The notes beneath the pieces are model-generated. The model saw only the letters and a program-made list of their open reading frames with translations, was not told where the DNA came from and did not search any database. Shown here in pieces: positions 6,539 through 15,500 of a stretch of DNA of 22,921 nt. Each line of letters starts with the position of its first letter. The stretch's first letter is position 1. Made by a program: the position numbers and the translations under genes. This DNA is from Parcubacteria group bacterium (GTDB lineage: Bacteria > Patescibacteriota > Minisyncoccia > Minisyncoccales > JAGUVE01), in the NCBI GenBank assembly GCA_020063075.1, contig JAGUVE010000102.1, positions 1 to 22,921 on the forward strand, given 5' to 3'.

Positions 6539-7857
6539 ACCGAGCTTTTTCTAAAATTTGGATTTTGGTTATTGCTCTTATTCTTCTTGCCGGGGGAATT
6601 TTGGCTTGGCAGTATTTTGGTGTGCCGAGTGAGGAAGTGAAGGTGCCAGAAAAAACATCACCCGAAGAAATACCGAAAGACGAAACCGCGGATGTAAAAT
6701 TTCTAAAGCAAAGTCCGCTATTCACAGAATACAAGGATTTTTCATTTGGACCATCAGGAACCGCAATTGTTCTTATAGAACAAAGTAATTACGGTCCTCC
6801 CTTCGACTCCGAGTTGTATCAATTGAAAGTAATAGAAAGAGAATTTTGTCAACCGCGGGAAGGAGAATGCGGACAACATCTTTTTGCAAAAAGCCGCAAA
6901 ACAAATTTAAAGGAATATTTAGGTAAAAAAATAGGGATTAGTTATAGAGCAGTAATGGGAATAATAATGGGAGAACAACAGTTTGTTATCGTAGATCAAA
7001 CAATAAGAGATATAACAGACGAAACTGCGGACTGGAAAACTTATAGGAATGAGGAATACGAATTTGAGATAAAGTATCCGGGGGATTGGATTGCTGAGAA
7101 AGATACCGATATAAAATTCGGCGAAAAGAAAATAGTAGAAGCTGCCGGCAATATAACAGTATTTAAAGTTGGACTTACTATTAAGTATTATCAAGATAAA
7201 AGTAAACTGTGGGGCAATGAAGAGGAGCTATTACCTTTAGAAGAATGGGTTTCAAAACATTTCCTGCTGTCTGAAGAAGGAGAAATCAAAAAAGTTATTA
7301 CTTTTGGAATAGGTAATTATCAAGGAATATTAGTGGAAGGGTACAAATTAGTAGGTGTAATCAAGTTAATTCCTAGAATATTTACTCAGCGAGGAGACGC
7401 TATTTATGAATTCGAGGGCGAAATCCCTTCGATGCCGACCAGTGGCGAATTTTTCCCAACCGATTATGACTATGATAAAGTTTTTGAACAAATGCTTTCT
7501 ACTTTCAGGTTTTTGGAGCCAGCTTTTATTTCGCCAAAAGAAACGGAACAATGGAAAATTGAAGCAACACATACAATTAAAATTAATCAACCAGTTGAAG
7601 GCTTTTCTCCATTTACTCATTTGACATTGAATAAGTCGGACGGTGAGGAAATTGGTATTATCTCTTGTAAGATTGGGGGGAGCGGAAAGACTATTTTTAA
7701 TTGGGATACTAAAACCGTACTGAATTATTGTGGTGCTGGCTTAGAAGGAAAAATTAAAGAGATTGAGCCAGGTACTTATATGATAGCCATTACTAAAGAT
7801 GTGGAGGGACGTCCTATTATAGCGTCAAGTGAGTTATTTTCAATTGTTCCAGAATAA
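6535..7857 (+). CDS. Membrane-anchored extracytoplasmic protein of unknown function
   Basis: A 440-residue protein. Residues 8-28 form one hydrophobic helix after a short basic N-terminus, with no lipobox Cys, so it is probably an N-terminal anchor with the rest outside the membrane. A Pro/Glu-rich linker follows (about 30-50). Residues 175-185 (YEFEIKYPGDW) open a PsbP-like or 'YP..W' domain that seems to run to about 330 (ending EQMLSTFRFL). The last 100 residues are beta-rich, with TIKINQPVEGFSPFTHLTL, suggesting an Ig-like module. Four cysteines (in REFCQPREGEC and at SCKIG/LNYCGAG) could form two disulfides. Its start overlaps hepT by ATGA. I do not recognise a specific family or function. 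Confidence 0.75.
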   Translation: MNRAFSKIWILVIALILLAGGILAWQYFGVPSEEVKVPEKTSPEEIPKDETADVKFLKQSPLFTEYKDFSFGPSGTAIVLIEQSNYGPPFDSELYQLKVIEREFCQPREGECGQHLFAKSRKTNLKEYLGKKIGISYRAVMGIIMGEQQFVIVDQTIRDITDETADWKTYRNEEYEFEIKYPGDWIAEKDTDIKFGEKKIVEAAGNITVFKVGLTIKYYQDKSKLWGNEEELLPLEEWVSKHFLLSEEGEIKKVITFGIGNYQGILVEGYKLVGVIKLIPRIFTQRGDAIYEFEGEIPSMPTSGEFFPTDYDYDKVFEQMLSTFRFLEPAFISPKETEQWKIEATHTIKINQPVEGFSPFTHLTLNKSDGEEIGIISCKIGGSGKTIFNWDTKTVLNYCGAGLEGKIKEIEPGTYMIAITKDVEGRPIIASSELFSIVPE

Positions 7858-7938
7858 AATTAAATACTTTCCACTTTTAGGTTTATTGAATAATTTTGAA
7901 TTTTGAGATTTACATTTTAAATTTGAGCTAAGCGATTT

Positions 7939-9489
7939 ATGGCTTTTGAAAAAGAGATTGAAAAATTGAATAATAAATTAAAAGAACTCAATGCTCCGGA
8001 GCTGGCTGAAAAACAGCATCAGAGAGGAAAACTGACCGCCAGAGAGCGTCTTGATTTGCTTTTGGATGCGGGGAGTTTTGTGGAGTTAGACCCTTTTGTT
8101 GAGAGCCGTTTTGCGAATTTGGGCATGGAAAAAAAGAAATTTCCGGGAGATGCGGTCGTTTCCGGTTTCGGAAAAATTCAAGGTCGTCAGGTTTATGTCT
8201 TTTCTCAGGATTTTTCCAAAATTGGCGGCACTTTGGGTGAAATGCACGGCAAAAAGCTCGTTAAAATCTACCGCCTCGCCCAGAAAACCGGATGTCCGGT
8301 GGTTGGAATAATTGACTCCGGGGGAGCCAGAATTCAAGAGGGGATTTCCTCCTTAGATGGATATGCCGCAATTTTTAGAGAAATGGTCAGGTCTTCGGGG
8401 GTCATACCTCAGGTATCTGTTATCTTGGGGCCGTCGGCCGGCGGCGCTTCTTACGCTCCCGGATTATCAGATTTTATTTTTATGGTTGAGGGAATTTCCC
8501 AAATGTATATTACAGGTCCCGAAGTGATAAGGAACATAACCGGAGAAAAAATTTCTTTTGAGGATTTGGGCGGCGCTCCGGTTCACATGACAAAAAGCGG
8601 CTGCGCCCATTTTGTTTATCAACTGGAAAAAGATTGTTTTTTGGGGGTGAAAAAACTGCTTTCTTATCTGCCTCAAAATAATTTGGAAGACCCGCCGCGG
8701 CAGAGAAGCATTATTTCCGAATTTTTTGAAGCGGAGGAAAGTTATCGGCTGGCAGAAATAGTCCCGGAGGACGAGAAAAGGGGCTATGAGATGAAAGGGG
8801 TAATTGAAGAGATTTTTGATAAAGGTTCTTTTTTTGAGATTCAATCGGAGTTTGCCCAAAATTCAATCGTTGGTTTGGCTCGTCTTTTTGGCTATGCCGT
8901 GGGCCTCGTTGCAAATCAAACCAAGTCGCTAGCCGGCACCCTTGATATTGATTCTTCGGATAAGGTCTCTCGTTTTGTTCGGTTTTGCGACAGCTTCAAT
9001 ATTCCCTTGATTAACATAGTTGATACCCCGGGCTATCTGCCGGGAAAAGACCAGGAACACAGGGGAATAATTCGCCATGGAGCAAAGGTCCTTTACGCTT
9101 TTGCCGAAGCAACGGTTCCCAAAATTGCTTTGATTTTGAGAAAGGCATTTGGCGGAGCTTACATAGCCCTTTGTTCAAGGGAATTAGGTTACGATAAAGT
9201 TATTGCCTGGCCAACAGCTCAAATTGCGGTGATGGGGCCCGAACAGGCAGTTAAAATTATTTATAAAAAAGAACTAGTTGAAAGCAAGGACCCAAAAAAA
9301 CTGGAGGAAGAAAAAATTAAGGAGTTGAGAGAAACCTTTCTTAATCCATATGAGGCGGCGAAATTGGGTCAGGTTGATTTGATAATCAACCCAAAGGGCA
9401 CCAGAACGGTTTTAATTAAATGCTTGGAGCCCCTTTTGAATAAAAAAGAAAGCAAAATCGCCAGGAAACACGGCAATATGCCGTTGTGA
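7939..9489 (+). CDS. Acyl-CoA carboxylase carboxyltransferase subunit (PccB/AccD-fused type)
   Basis: A 516-residue protein with both halves of the crotonase-fold carboxyltransferase in one chain, as in propionyl/methylmalonyl-CoA carboxylase beta subunits. Motifs: KLTARERLDLLLD (31-43), SQDFSKIGGTLGE (89-101, usual DFTVxGGS), DSGGARIQEG (126-135, oxyanion loop), GPSAGGASYAPGLSDF (164-179), and in the second half NIVDTPGYLPG and GGAYIALCSRELGYDKVIAWPTAQIAVMGPE. It would transfer CO2 from carboxybiotin on the carrier protein to an acyl-CoA. With accC, the carrier gene and birA upstream, and fatty acid genes before them, acetyl-CoA to malonyl-CoA is the likely reaction, but propionyl-CoA cannot be excluded from sequence alone. 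Confidence 0.92.
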   Translation: MAFEKEIEKLNNKLKELNAPELAEKQHQRGKLTARERLDLLLDAGSFVELDPFVESRFANLGMEKKKFPGDAVVSGFGKIQGRQVYVFSQDFSKIGGTLGEMHGKKLVKIYRLAQKTGCPVVGIIDSGGARIQEGISSLDGYAAIFREMVRSSGVIPQVSVILGPSAGGASYAPGLSDFIFMVEGISQMYITGPEVIRNITGEKISFEDLGGAPVHMTKSGCAHFVYQLEKDCFLGVKKLLSYLPQNNLEDPPRQRSIISEFFEAEESYRLAEIVPEDEKRGYEMKGVIEEIFDKGSFFEIQSEFAQNSIVGLARLFGYAVGLVANQTKSLAGTLDIDSSDKVSRFVRFCDSFNIPLINIVDTPGYLPGKDQEHRGIIRHGAKVLYAFAEATVPKIALILRKAFGGAYIALCSRELGYDKVIAWPTAQIAVMGPEQAVKIIYKKELVESKDPKKLEEEKIKELRETFLNPYEAAKLGQVDLIINPKGTRTVLIKCLEPLLNKKESKIARKHGNMPL

Positions 9490-9539
9490 GTTTAGAGATT
9501 TTGTTTTTTGCAAATTAACATCCCATATCGGAAGGGGGT

Positions 9540-9648
9540 CGGGGAAACCATTCGGTTTCCCCGTGTAGGAAAACAGGCTTTCGCCAAAGGCGAAAACGTT
9601 AGAAACCGAGGGTTTCTAAAGAGCGACCGAGCGCCTTAAGGTGCTCGG
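9540..9648. repeat. Hairpin cluster C: four back-to-back hairpins
   Basis: Four perfect or near-perfect hairpins follow one another between the carboxyltransferase gene and rpiB. H1 is CGGGGAAACC-attc-GGTTTCCCCG (9540-9563, 10 bp). H2 is TTTCGCC-aaa-GGCGAAA (9579-9595). H3 is TTAGAAACC-gag-GGTTTCTAA (9599-9619). H4 is CCGAGCGCC-ttaa-GGTGCTCGG (9627-9648, 9 bp with one G-U). None is followed by a T-run, so simple termination is not indicated. H1 and H3 share a GAAACC/GGTTTC core with a hairpin in cluster D (21592-21616). Confidence 0.75.
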
Positions 9649-9673
9649 GAGCGACTGACTTAGTATTACCACA

Positions 9674-10120
9674 ATGATATATTTAGGAACAGACCACCGC
9701 GGCTTTAAAGTCAAAGAAAAGATAAAAAAGTATTTGAAAAAATTGGATTATTCTTTTGATGACTTGGGTAATAAAATTTTTGACCCGGAAGATGATTACC
9801 CCGATTTTACGGAGAAAGTGGCAAGCCGGGTTTCTCAAAATCCCAAAAACAAAGGGATTTTATTCTGTGGTTCGGCGATCGGAATGACTATTTTCGCCAA
9901 TAAATTCGAAGGGGTAAGAGCCGCCCAGTGCTTTAACGAAAAAATGGCTGAATTATCAAGAAGTCATAACGATGCAAATGTTCTTTGTATTTCAGCCGAT
10001 TTTCTGCCCCTTGCAAAAATTAAAAGAATTGTTAAAATTTGGCTCAAGACCAAGTTCAGCGGTAAAGAAAGACATAAGAGGCGGCTCGCAAAAATAAAAA
10101 ACTATGAGAGGAAAAACTGA
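9674..10120 (+). CDS. rpiB: Ribose-5-phosphate isomerase B / LacAB family sugar-phosphate isomerase
   Basis: A 148-residue RpiB-fold protein: YLGTDHRGFKVKE at the N-terminus (usual GsDHaGfxlKe), DYPDF (41-45), GILFCGSAIGM (61-71) with catalytic Cys65, ANKFEGVRAA, SRSHNDAN (95-102) with His98, and the C-terminal ERHKRRLAKI. It interconverts ribose-5-phosphate and ribulose-5-phosphate and so feeds PRPP and nucleotide synthesis. The anion-hole motif is CGSAIG rather than CGTGIG or CGSGIG, a mild change. There is no clear Shine-Dalgarno before the ATG, and hairpin cluster C lies immediately upstream. A weak terminator follows at 10171. Confidence 0.9.
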   Translation: MIYLGTDHRGFKVKEKIKKYLKKLDYSFDDLGNKIFDPEDDYPDFTEKVASRVSQNPKNKGILFCGSAIGMTIFANKFEGVRAAQCFNEKMAELSRSHNDANVLCISADFLPLAKIKRIVKIWLKTKFSGKERHKRRLAKIKNYERKN

Positions 10121-10170
10121 AAAATTTTTAAAGTTTCCTGTCTGCAAATTATTTGAATTTAATTTTTTAA

Positions 10171-10191
10171 ACCCGAAAGGGTATTTTTTTT
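10171..10191 (+). terminator. Weak rho-independent terminator after rpiB
   Basis: A short ACCC-gaaa-GGGT stem (10171-10182) with a GNRA-type loop is followed by A and eight T residues (10184-10191). The stem is only 4 bp, so termination may be partial. It separates rpiB from the structured carA leader. Confidence 0.45.
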
Positions 10192-10234
10192 AAACTGAGA
10201 CCGTTGAATAATTTGCTCGGAGGATAATGTCTGA

Positions 10235-10384
10235 GGGCGGTTGTTGAGGGTGACACTTCGCAGCCCCGCCCCAACGTCGTATGTATTTTCTTATGCTTAG
10301 GAGGCGGGGCGAGAAATAGCAGCGGCGGAGAATGTCTTTGACTTGCCGCTAAAGCCGACTGCGTGTCACCCGAGGCAACTGCCC
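10235..10384 (+). promoter_or_regulatory. Large structured RNA in the carA 5' leader (candidate riboswitch or attenuator)
   Basis: These 150 nt are GC-rich compared with their surroundings and fold into one closed structure. P1 is 10235-10243 with 10376-10384 (9 bp, one G-U). P2 is GGGTGACAC (10248-10256) with GTGTCACCC (10363-10371), perfect. After a 3-nt bulge GCAG (10260-10263) pairs with CTGC (10359-10362). The junction carries P3 GCCCCGCC/GGCGGGGC (10263-10270 with 10303-10310, 32-nt loop) and P4 AGCGGC/GCCGCT (10321-10326 with 10345-10350, 18-nt loop). The base shared by P3 and the GCAG helix can belong to only one of them. The carA ATG is 33 nt downstream with no terminator between. 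I do not recognise a known RNA class. Confidence 0.6.
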
Positions 10385-10417
10385 GAAGATAATTATCTAA
10401 CGCTCTCAAAATATAAA

Positions 10418-11497
10418 ATGAAAGCCGTTTTGTTATTAGAAGATGGAACAATAATTGAGGGAAAAGGATTTGGGGCGGAAAGCAAGATTTCTGGCGAGAT
10501 TGTTTTTGCCACCGGAATGACTGGCTATGTTGAGTCATTAACCGACCCATCTTACGCCGGGCAGATTTTAATGTTTACTTACCCTTTGATTGGAAATTAT
10601 GGCGTGACAAAAGACGACTACGAGTCGGCCGGAATTAAAACCGAAGGCGTGGTTGTAAGAGAGGCCTGCTCAAAGCCGAGCAATTGGCGAAGTGAAATGA
10701 CTTTAGACAAGTTTTTGAGGGATTATAAGAAGCCGGGGATTTATGGGGTGGATACCCGGTCTTTGACCAAAAAAATAAGAACTTTTGGCACGATGAAGGC
10801 GATTTTACAAACTTACCGAGGAAAAATTAATTTGGAAAACCTTAAAAAAGAGATTAAAAAGCAGAAAGCTCTTTCCGACTTGGATTTAGTTGAGGGGGTG
10901 TCGGTCAAGAATATCAAAAAGTTTGAAGCAAAAGAGGGGAAATACAAAATTGTCTTAATTGATTGCGGAGTAAAAATGAGCATTGTAAAAAATTTATTAA
11001 AGAGGGGAGTAAATACAACCCTCGTTCCTTATAATACCAAGGCCGAGAAAATTTTAAGTTATAAGCCGAATGCGGTTTTGATTTCCAATGGGCCCGGCGA
11101 CCCGGCTAGATTAGTTGAAACGATTTCTGAAGTTAAAAAACTCATCGGGAAAATCCCTATTTACGGAATTTGCTTGGGGCACCAAATAATCGCTTTGGCT
11201 TTGGGAGCAAAAACCTATAAATTAAAATTCGGTCATCGGGGTTTAAATCAGCCGGTAAAGGATTTAAAATCAGGCAGAGTATTTATTTCAACACAAAATC
11301 ATGGTTACACTGTTTTACCTCGTGGATTGGAAAAAACCGGGCTCAAAATTACGCAAATCAATTTGAATGATAAAACAATTGAGGGTTTGGAAAATAAAAG
11401 ATTGAAAATCAAAACAGTTCAGTATCACCCCGAGGCCAATCCCGGCCCCCACGACACCAATTTCTTTTTTGATTCTATAGTCAACGATTTAAACTGA
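10418..11497 (+). CDS. carA: Carbamoyl-phosphate synthase small subunit (CarA)
   Basis: A 359-residue glutamine amidotransferase subunit, the usual length. It has the CarA-specific N-terminal domain (LLLEDGTIIEGKGFGA, then GEIVFATGMTGYVESLTDPSYAGQI) and a class I GATase domain with SNGPGDP (223-229), the nucleophile Cys252 in GICLGHQ, and His337/Glu339 in QYHPEANPGP. It hydrolyses glutamine and passes ammonia to CarB. An ATG further upstream at 10343 is in frame but lies inside the structured leader; the start at 10418 gives exactly the conserved CarA N-terminus and is preferred. There is no good Shine-Dalgarno. The stop codon is the first three bases of a hairpin. Confidence 0.95.
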   Translation: MKAVLLLEDGTIIEGKGFGAESKISGEIVFATGMTGYVESLTDPSYAGQILMFTYPLIGNYGVTKDDYESAGIKTEGVVVREACSKPSNWRSEMTLDKFLRDYKKPGIYGVDTRSLTKKIRTFGTMKAILQTYRGKINLENLKKEIKKQKALSDLDLVEGVSVKNIKKFEAKEGKYKIVLIDCGVKMSIVKNLLKRGVNTTLVPYNTKAEKILSYKPNAVLISNGPGDPARLVETISEVKKLIGKIPIYGICLGHQIIALALGAKTYKLKFGHRGLNQPVKDLKSGRVFISTQNHGYTVLPRGLEKTGLKITQINLNDKTIEGLENKRLKIKTVQYHPEANPGPHDTNFFFDSIVNDLN

Positions 11498-11517
11498 CAC
11501 AGAACGGGTCTGTGTCA
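11495..11517. other. Perfect hairpin starting at the carA stop codon
   Basis: A 9-bp perfect stem TGACACAGA (11495-11503) and TCTGTGTCA (11509-11517) with an ACGGG loop. Its first three bases are the carA TGA stop. There is no T-run after it, so it is more likely an mRNA 3'-end or processing structure than a terminator. Confidence 0.6.
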
Positions 11518-11636
11518 ACCTACTATTTATGGAGAAGGTAGAAAAATTTATTCATTCAAAAAAAGCACCCGAAAAAGCGGCTGAAAAAGCGTCAGAAAAG
11601 GAATTATAGGAAAGCGAGGAAAAACTGCCGCCGAAT

Positions 11637-12512
11637 GTGAAAATTGTTGAAACCGACAAAGGGAAATTTAGAATCGCCTACGGAGCAAGTTTTACCGAGA
11701 GAAAACCGGAAGAATTGGGGAAAGCCGATGTCTGGGCGCCTGAAACTAGCGGTCTGGTTGATTACACTTTAACCAAAGAATTAGTTGAAGAAAAATTTTA
11801 TAAAATTTCAAGAAAAGATAAACCATTTTCTACAGACCATAGGAAGATTTTTGAAAAAACAGAAGAAGGGAAAAAACCAATTTTTTTAATAGATATCACA
11901 GAACAAGAATTGGCCACTTTGCTTCAAATAGATTTAAAGTATTTGGAACCAATTGTGGGCTCGGGGCTACTTGCAATCTTAGCAAGAGATTTTATTTTAG
12001 GAGAAAAAAGATTAACTCGGAGAGAAATCTTAAAAAAAGCTGGCGCCGGAATTTATTTTTTAAGCGAATTTCCGGCTGGAATAATCCGCGGTTTATTTGG
12101 TGAGGATTTCATCGTAGGTGAAAAAAGTGCTTCTCGTGCCGTTGAAAAATTCCTTGACGATTTAAATGAAAGAATTCATCCCGAAACAAACGCAATAATT
12201 CAAACCCTGCGCAATTCCTTACTCGCTCAAAAGGCAAAGACAATCGCTGAAAGATTAGGATTAGAAATTAAAGGCAGAAAACCAGAAATTGCATTAACCG
12301 TTGGCGCGGCGCATCATGGAATTGAAAAGGCGCTTTTAAAAGAAGACGAAGAAAGGGTATGGTTGATTGATAAACTATTGAGTGTCCCCGGTCTAAAAAA
12401 TACCCGCGAAAAAATAGCCACCATTGCAAGGTTTGATTTTAATAAAGAAAAAGATAAATGGGAATTAACTGACCAATCCAAAGACCCCCACCTTGCGAAA
12501 ATAGAAAAGTAA
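11637..12512 (+). CDS. Conserved-looking hypothetical protein between carA and carB
   Basis: A 291-residue soluble protein from a GTG start. It has ADVWAPETSGLVDYTL near the N-terminus, a less polar central part (GSGLLAILARDFILGEK; AGAGIYFLSEFPAGIIRGLFGEDFIVGE) and a C-terminal 'IALTVGAAHHGIEKALL'. The last segment faintly recalls the 'vGAgH..G' end of TraB/PrgY proteins, but this is speculative and I do not recognise the family. The same frame is open further upstream to an ATG at 11529, interrupted only by TAG at 11607-11609. The upstream codons give a Lys/Glu/Ala-rich N-terminus. So either translation begins at 11637, or the full gene carries a nonsense mutation or sequence error. It lies 8 bp before carB. 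Confidence 0.65.
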   Translation: MKIVETDKGKFRIAYGASFTERKPEELGKADVWAPETSGLVDYTLTKELVEEKFYKISRKDKPFSTDHRKIFEKTEEGKKPIFLIDITEQELATLLQIDLKYLEPIVGSGLLAILARDFILGEKRLTRREILKKAGAGIYFLSEFPAGIIRGLFGEDFIVGEKSASRAVEKFLDDLNERIHPETNAIIQTLRNSLLAQKAKTIAERLGLEIKGRKPEIALTVGAAHHGIEKALLKEDEERVWLIDKLLSVPGLKNTREKIATIARFDFNKEKDKWELTDQSKDPHLAKIEK

Positions 12513-12520
12513 ATTTTGGT

Positions 12521-15500
12521 ATGCCAAAGAGAAAAGATATAAAAAAAATAATGCTTATTGGTTCAGGGCCGATTATTATCGGTCAGGCCTGCGAGTTTGA
12601 TTATTCCGGTTCCCAGGCCTGCAAGGCCTTGAGAGAGGAGGGATTTAAAACGATTTTGGTCAACTCAAACCCGGCAACCATTCAGACCGACCCCGAAATG
12701 GCAGATAGAATTTATATCGAGCCGTTAACCGCTGAAATTTTAGAAAAAATTATCGCAAAAGAAAAACCGGACGCCCTACTTTCAACTATGGGCGGTCAAA
12801 CCGGTTTAAATCTGGCTGTTGAGTTAACCGAAAAGGAATTCTCAAAAAATATAAGATTGAGTTAATCGGCGCCAAATACGAAGCAATTAAAAAAGCCGAA
12901 GACCGCATTTTATTCAAAGAAGCAATGGAGAAAATCGGATTAAAGTCGCCTGTCAGCAAAGAGGTCTATTTGGTAAAGGAGGCACTCAAGGTGGCAAAAG
13001 AAATCGGCTATCCGGTTATAGTCAGACCCGCTTATACTTTGGGCGGAACCGGCGGCGGCGCGGCCTTTAACCAGAAAGAATTGGAAGAAACAGCGTACCG
13101 CGGAATAAAAAGCAGCCGAATTGGCCAGGTTTTAATTGAGCAGTCCTTAATCGGCTGGAAAGAATACGAATTGGAAGTGATGCGCGACTTGAAAGACAAT
13201 GTGGTTGTCATTTGTTCAATTGAAAATTTTGACCCGATGGGAATTCATACCGGCGACAGCATCACGGTTGCTCCAGCCCAGACCCTGACCGACCGCGAAT
13301 ATCAGACAATGAGAGACGCCTCAATAAAAATTATCAGGGAAATTGGGGTTGAAACCGGCGGTTCAAATATCCAATTTGCAATTCATCCCAAAACCGGCGA
13401 AATGCTGGTGATTGAGATGAATCCCAGAGTAAGCCGCAGTTCAGCCCTGGCCTCAAAAGCAACTGGATTTCCGATTGCCAAAATTGCCACCAAGTTGGCA
13501 GTCGGCTTAACCTTAGATGAAATTCCAAACGACATCACCAAAAAGACGCCGGCTTCTTTTGAGCCGACGATTGATTATGTGGTGGTAAAGATTCCGAGGT
13601 GGGCTTTTGAAAAGTTTCCCAAGGCAGATAAACTGCTTACTACCCAAATGAAATCGGTAGGCGAAGCAATGGCTATTGGCAGAAATTTTGAAGAGGCGTT
13701 TCAAAAAGCAATCAGGTCTCTGGAAATAGGAAGATTTGGACTGGAAACCAGCCAAAAAGAGGAAGGATGTTCCTTGAAAGAAATTAGGCAAGTTCTAAAG
13801 ACCCCTCATTTTAAAAGAATATTTTTCATCAAGACCGCTTTTAAAAAAGGAATGTCTGTCAAAGAAATAGCTGATTTGACGAAAATTGACCCTTGGTTTT
13901 TGGAAAAAATGAAAAACATTGTGGAGATGGAAAAGAAAATTAAGAAATATAGTTTAAAGACCTTTCCTAAAAATTTATTTTTTGAGGCGAAAACAATGGG
14001 TTTTTCAGATAAGCAGCTTTCTAATTTACTCAAAGAAGACGAACTAAGGGTTCGAAAGGAAAGAAAAGCCAAAAGAATAAACCCGGTTTATAAATTGGTT
14101 GATACCTGCGGAGCCGAATTTGAAGCCCAGACACCGTATTTTTATTCAACATACGAGAGAGAAGATGAGGTTAAAGTCGGTTCGAAAAAGAAAATTATGA
14201 TAATCGGTTCCGGCCCCAACCGAATCGGACAGGGAATTGAGTTTGATTATTGCTGCGTTCACGCCGCGCTTTCGGCAAAAGAAGAGGGCTATGAAGCAAT
14301 AATGGTCAACTCCAATCCGGAAACAGTAAGCACCGACTATGAAATAGTTGATAAACTTTATTTTGAGCCCTTAACTTTTGAAGATATTTTAAATATAGCC
14401 GAAAAGGAAAAACCAAAAGGGGTAATTATACAATTTGGCGGCCAGACGCCGATTAATCTTTGCCGCGATTTGGAGAAAAATGGAGTCAGGATTTTAGGCA
14501 TTCCTACTTGGGCAATAGATATTGCCGAAGACAGAGATAAATTTTACAAATTCGCCGAAAGATTCAAAATTTTAATGCCGGAACATGGCATTGCCCATAA
14601 TCAAAAACAGGCCTTAAAAATCGCAAAAAAAATCGGTTATCCAATAATCATTAGACCGAGTTATGTTTTAGGAGGGGCAAAAATGGAAATAATTTATCAG
14701 GAAAAGGACTTAATGGAAAAACTCGGCGAAGCGTTTGGGCTTTGGGACGGGAAGCCGGTTTTAATTGATAAATTTTTGGATAACGCCAAAGAAACCGAAA
14801 TTGACGCCATCTTTGACGGTAAAACGCTTTTGGTCGGCGGAGTGATGGAGCATATTGAGGAAGCCGGGGTACACTCTGGCGATGCGGCCTGCGTTACTCC
14901 TCCTTATTCTTTGAAAAATAAGGAAGTCGCGAAAATGCTTGAATATGCCGAGAAAATCGCCAAACAATTAAAAATAATCGGCGCTTTTAATATCCAATTC
15001 GCTGTCAGAAACGGCGATGTTTATATTTTAGAAGTCAACCCGAGAGCGTCAAGAACCCTTCCTTATCTTAGTAAAGCAACCGGTTTTCCTTTGGCAAAAA
15101 TCGCTACCAAAGTGATATTGGGCAGAAAATTAAAAGAAATGGGATTTAAGCAAGGAATTCTAAAAGTTCCCAAATTTGCGGTGAAAGAAGTGGTTTTGCC
15201 TTTTGATAAACTAGAAGGCGATATTATTTTGGGGCCTGAAATGAAATCAACCGGCGAAGTTATGGGAATTGACGAGAAATTTGAAAACGCTTTTTATAAG
15301 GCGGAGCTGGCGGCCGGCAACAAACTTCCATTAAAAGGAAATGTTTTTATCAGCATCAGGGAAGATATTGACCCGAGAGAATTAGCTAATTTGTTTCATT
15401 CAAACAGATTTAAGCTCTTTGCCACCAGGGGAACGGCCGGCAGAATTAGGGCTGCCAAAATTCCGGTAAAAATAGTGCCTAAGGTTTCAGAACCGGAAAA

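Noticed and set aside
7858..7938. Gap before the carboxyltransferase gene as a regulatory element
   Set aside because: It is AT-rich with no clear promoter boxes, terminator or stable hairpin; I see nothing that can be supported.
9540..9648. Hairpin cluster as a CRISPR array
   Set aside because: The hairpins differ in sequence, have no regular spacing or unique spacers, and no cas gene is near.
10235..10384. tmRNA, RNase P RNA, 6S RNA or SRP RNA
   Set aside because: None of the conserved sequences I know for those RNAs is visible, and the position just before carA suggests a cis-acting leader.
10343..10417. Upstream ATG at 10343 as the carA start
   Set aside because: It lies inside the structured leader, and the CarA family N-terminus begins exactly at the ATG at 10418.
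10167..10550. Minus-strand ORF over the carA leader
   Set aside because: It overlaps both the RNA structure and the conserved start of carA, and its product has no recognisable motif.
12865..12925. Two separate carB genes, as in split CarB of some archaea
   Set aside because: The break is about 105 residues from the start, not at the domain boundary, and one added base restores the exact family sequence.
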